Positions 5,448 to 7,018 of a stretch of 7,018 nucleotides of DNA are shown one piece after another. The first letter of the stretch is position 1; the number at the start of each line of letters is the position of its first letter. The position numbers and the translations under genes were made by a program. Location of the stretch: NCBI GenBank assembly GCA_964354865.1, contig CAYHBN010000073.1:1-7018 (forward strand), given 5' to 3'. Below the pieces are notes generated by a model. The model saw nothing but the letters and a program-made list of their open reading frames with translations, was not told the origin of the DNA and did not search any database. The DNA is from JAHFJU01 sp964354865 (lineage in GTDB: Bacteria > Patescibacteriota > Gracilibacteria > UBA1369 > UM-FILTER-53-11).

Positions 5448-6185
5448 ATGAAAACCTTAAAAATCATCTTACTAGCTTTTCTCGGAGTTTTAACGGTACA
5501 ACTACTCCACGAATCTACGCACGCGGTGACTGCACTGTTAGTAGGCGCACGTGTTGATAACTTTACATTCTGGGCAGTTGAAATAAACTGGAACGAAGGA
5601 GTTATTATTGAACCGTGGCGCGAAGCAGTTATTCAAGGAAGCGCTGCGCTTTTTAACATATTCTGTGGATTAATCGGCATGCTGTATTTGAGTAAACTCA
5701 AGAAAAATCCGCTCGTAGCTCTCGGGGCTCAATTGTTTACCTTTTACTTCACCGTCTACTCACTTCTAGCAGGTTTTGGGTATTTGTTTTTCGATCCAAT
5801 CTTTGCAAACGAATCGTCAGTTGGCGACTGGGCAAAAATTGTTATGTTACTGGGAGGTTCTTGGGCTGTGCGCGTACCAATTATTGTAGTTGGAACCGCT
5901 GGTGTTTTGTACACATATTTTTATGCGGCCAAGAATGCACATGATTTTGCTTCTATGGGATCAGAGATTTTAAATAGTGGTGTTATGCTAATAAGAGGCG
6001 CGCAACTGTGTGTTGCCCCCTATGTAGCTATTGGAAGCATTTTTTCGATTGCCGCGTATTTTACGCACCCACTCGGTATGGATGGATTTATAGCCACGCT
6101 GCTACAATATGGACTTGGTTACAGTGGGATGTTTTGGGCTTTCTTTATAGGATTTTTTGGATTGTACGACAAAAAGGCAAACTAA
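5448..6185 (+). CDS. Polytopic membrane protein with HExxH motif, putative M50-like zinc metalloprotease
   Basis: The 245-residue product has a classical zinc-protease motif, H21-E22-S-T-H25, at the end of the first membrane segment. It is followed by a small-residue stretch and GARV, as in M50 (site-2-protease-like) enzymes (LLHESTHAVTALLVGARV). Other likely membrane segments are at about 62-82, 88-115, 129-156, 186-207 and 216-240. The canonical M50 second motif NPxxxLDG is not visible. D116 (FFDP) or D127 (GDW) could supply the third zinc ligand, but this is a guess. If active, it would cut substrates within the membrane; the substrate is unknown. A non-proteolytic HExxH membrane protein is the alternative. 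The gene follows the 4403 gene by 55 bases and ends 18 bases from a convergent reading frame with no terminator evident. Confidence 0.82.
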   Translation: MKTLKIILLAFLGVLTVQLLHESTHAVTALLVGARVDNFTFWAVEINWNEGVIIEPWREAVIQGSAALFNIFCGLIGMLYLSKLKKNPLVALGAQLFTFYFTVYSLLAGFGYLFFDPIFANESSVGDWAKIVMLLGGSWAVRVPIIVVGTAGVLYTYFYAAKNAHDFASMGSEILNSGVMLIRGAQLCVAPYVAIGSIFSIAAYFTHPLGMDGFIATLLQYGLGYSGMFWAFFIGFFGLYDKKAN

Positions 6186-6203
6186 CTGATTTTACACACA
6201 ACG

Positions 6204-6530
6204 TTACATATCCACTGTCGACTTGATCTGTACTATTCTTTTTTCAATCAACGTTTTTTTGACGTCGCTATATTCGTCTCTACCAGATTGATCGAAGACC
6301 GAGTATTCAATGGTATTGTCATCTAACCACTGCGCATCAATATTTTCTGACATTGCATAGTAACCACCATTCAACGTTTCTGTATCAGTTAATTGGACAA
6401 GTAAGTTGATCGTCTCATTTTCGAGATCATAGAGAACAAGCTGTTGAGTAAATCCTTTGAATTCATTTTCTTCACTTTTATAAACCGCTTTTACAAACTT
6501 CAATTTATTTGAAGTTGGAATGCGCATCAT
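6204..6530 (-). CDS. C-terminal part of a beta-rich protein, split from or coupled to the upstream frame
   Basis: This frame encodes 108 residues from ATG at 6530, overlapping the stop of the preceding frame as ATGA. It has no signal peptide. The sequence reads like further blades of a repeat protein: LKFVKAVYKS, then QLVLYDLENETINLL, resembling the x-x-L-Y-D-L-x-x-x-x-x-x-L strand pattern of the preceding frame (WKFDLTTKKLEPL). Since the preceding part appears to be outside the membrane, a separate cytoplasmic 108-residue partner makes little sense. I therefore think both frames encode one protein interrupted by a -1 shift, a real mutation or a base error. True translational coupling of two proteins remains possible. 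It ends 18 bases from the convergent HExxH gene. Confidence 0.68.
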   Translation of the reverse strand: MMRIPTSNKLKFVKAVYKSEENEFKGFTQQLVLYDLENETINLLVQLTDTETLNGGYYAMSENIDAQWLDDNTIEYSVFDQSGRDEYSDVKKTLIEKRIVQIKSTVDM

Positions 6531-7018
6531 GACTCAGCTGTTATTTTGACATTCGTATCAGGCTTAAACTTTAGTGGTTCAAGTTTTTTCGTTGTGAGAT
6601 CAAATTTCCATGTAACGGTAGCTACGCCCTCCGTTTCACCAATAAACGAGGCAAGATAGAGTGTGTTTTTTTCTTTAGAGAAAGCAAAGACCGAGTACCC
6701 ATCTCGTTTATGAGTTGGCTTTGTAATTTTTTCAAGATCAGCAAACAACACAACTTTTTCTCCGCTTGCTTTATCAGTGCGCACAAACTGAGGATTACTA
6801 TAAAAATCATTGCTACCAACATTTACAGTATCATCATAAACAACATCATAAAAATACTCATCGGTTTCAAGTTGGTGGTATTCTTTCTTCGGCGTTACGA
6901 CGACAGGAGTAGTTGTAGTAGATTTTTGAGCCGAGGGAACCAGAGGCAATTTTTCCTCATTTTCTGCCCCTCTCGGATCTTCGCCACTGCTCGTACCAAG
7001 TACTCCTTTGGAAGTCGT
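6527..7018 (-). CDS. Extracytoplasmic beta-rich protein with Thr/Pro linker, 5' end beyond the window
   Basis: The frame is open from the right edge (first full codon at 7018-7016) to a TGA at 6529-6527, 163 codons, so the N-terminus is missing. A TTG at 6949 is not a credible start because the frame runs on upstream. The visible N-terminal part (residues 1-45) is low complexity, rich in Gly, Ser, Thr, Glu and Pro, and looks like a tether after a signal or anchor segment. From about residue 47 it is rich in aromatic strands (DEYFYDVVYDD) with repeat-like elements ending WKFDLTTKKLEPLKF near 140-155. This resembles a beta-propeller of the kind common in CPR surface proteins, without a named family. 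The function is unknown. The next frame overlaps its stop by four bases and probably continues the same fold. Confidence 0.72.
   Translation of the reverse strand, partial: TTSKGVLGTSSGEDPRGAENEEKLPLVPSAQKSTTTTPVVVTPKKEYHQLETDEYFYDVVYDDTVNVGSNDFYSNPQFVRTDKASGEKVVLFADLEKITKPTHKRDGYSVFAFSKEKNTLYLASFIGETEGVATVTWKFDLTTKKLEPLKFKPDTNVKITAES

Overview
The window looks like part of a streamlined Candidate Phyla Radiation (Patescibacteria, Parcubacteria-like) genome. The support is indirect: a zinc-ribbon protein of a type I recall from CPR genomes, a DUF1385 membrane protein, a bare rplK-rplA pair, several orphan proteins with one membrane anchor and a Thr/Pro/acid linker, compact spacing, and genes with almost no 5' leader. 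No rRNA, tRNA, CRISPR array or insertion sequence is visible.

Layout, left to right. A zinc-ribbon protein gene runs off the left edge on the minus strand (446 down to 1). It is divergent from the DUF1385 gene (504-1481, +). Then comes a minus-strand block: an unrecognised 216-residue protein (1507-2157), rplA (ribosomal protein L1), rplK (ribosomal protein L11) and an anchored orphan protein (3597-4340). In transcription order this block reads orphan, rplK, rplA, 216-residue protein. Divergent from it is a second unrecognised soluble protein (4403-5392, +), followed by a polytopic membrane protein with an HExxH zinc-protease motif (5448-6185, +). The right end holds two minus-strand reading frames (6527 to the edge, and 6204-6530) that overlap by four bases. 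They look like the two parts of one beta-rich surface protein, either split or translationally coupled.

The control signals are the most informative part. For three genes a -10-like hexamer sits exactly 7 bases before the start codon (starts at 446, 4340 and 5448), and for the gene at 4403 it sits 6 bases before. This implies leaderless mRNAs, and it also fixes start codons: a GTG at 4340 and the second ATG at 4403. The 216-residue gene has a good -35/-10 promoter whose -10 lies in the loop of a 10-bp hairpin that can also end rplA transcription. rplK is the exception: its mRNA leader has a 70-base stretch without a single G, framed by an 8-bp inverted repeat ending two bases before the ATG. 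This is a candidate site for translational control of the L11-L1 operon. The L11-L1 spacer holds a further small hairpin.

Functionally only L11 and L1 (ribosomal stalk bases) are certain. The remaining genes are mostly envelope-associated or unknown, and I see no coherent new multi-gene system beyond the promoter and leader architecture.
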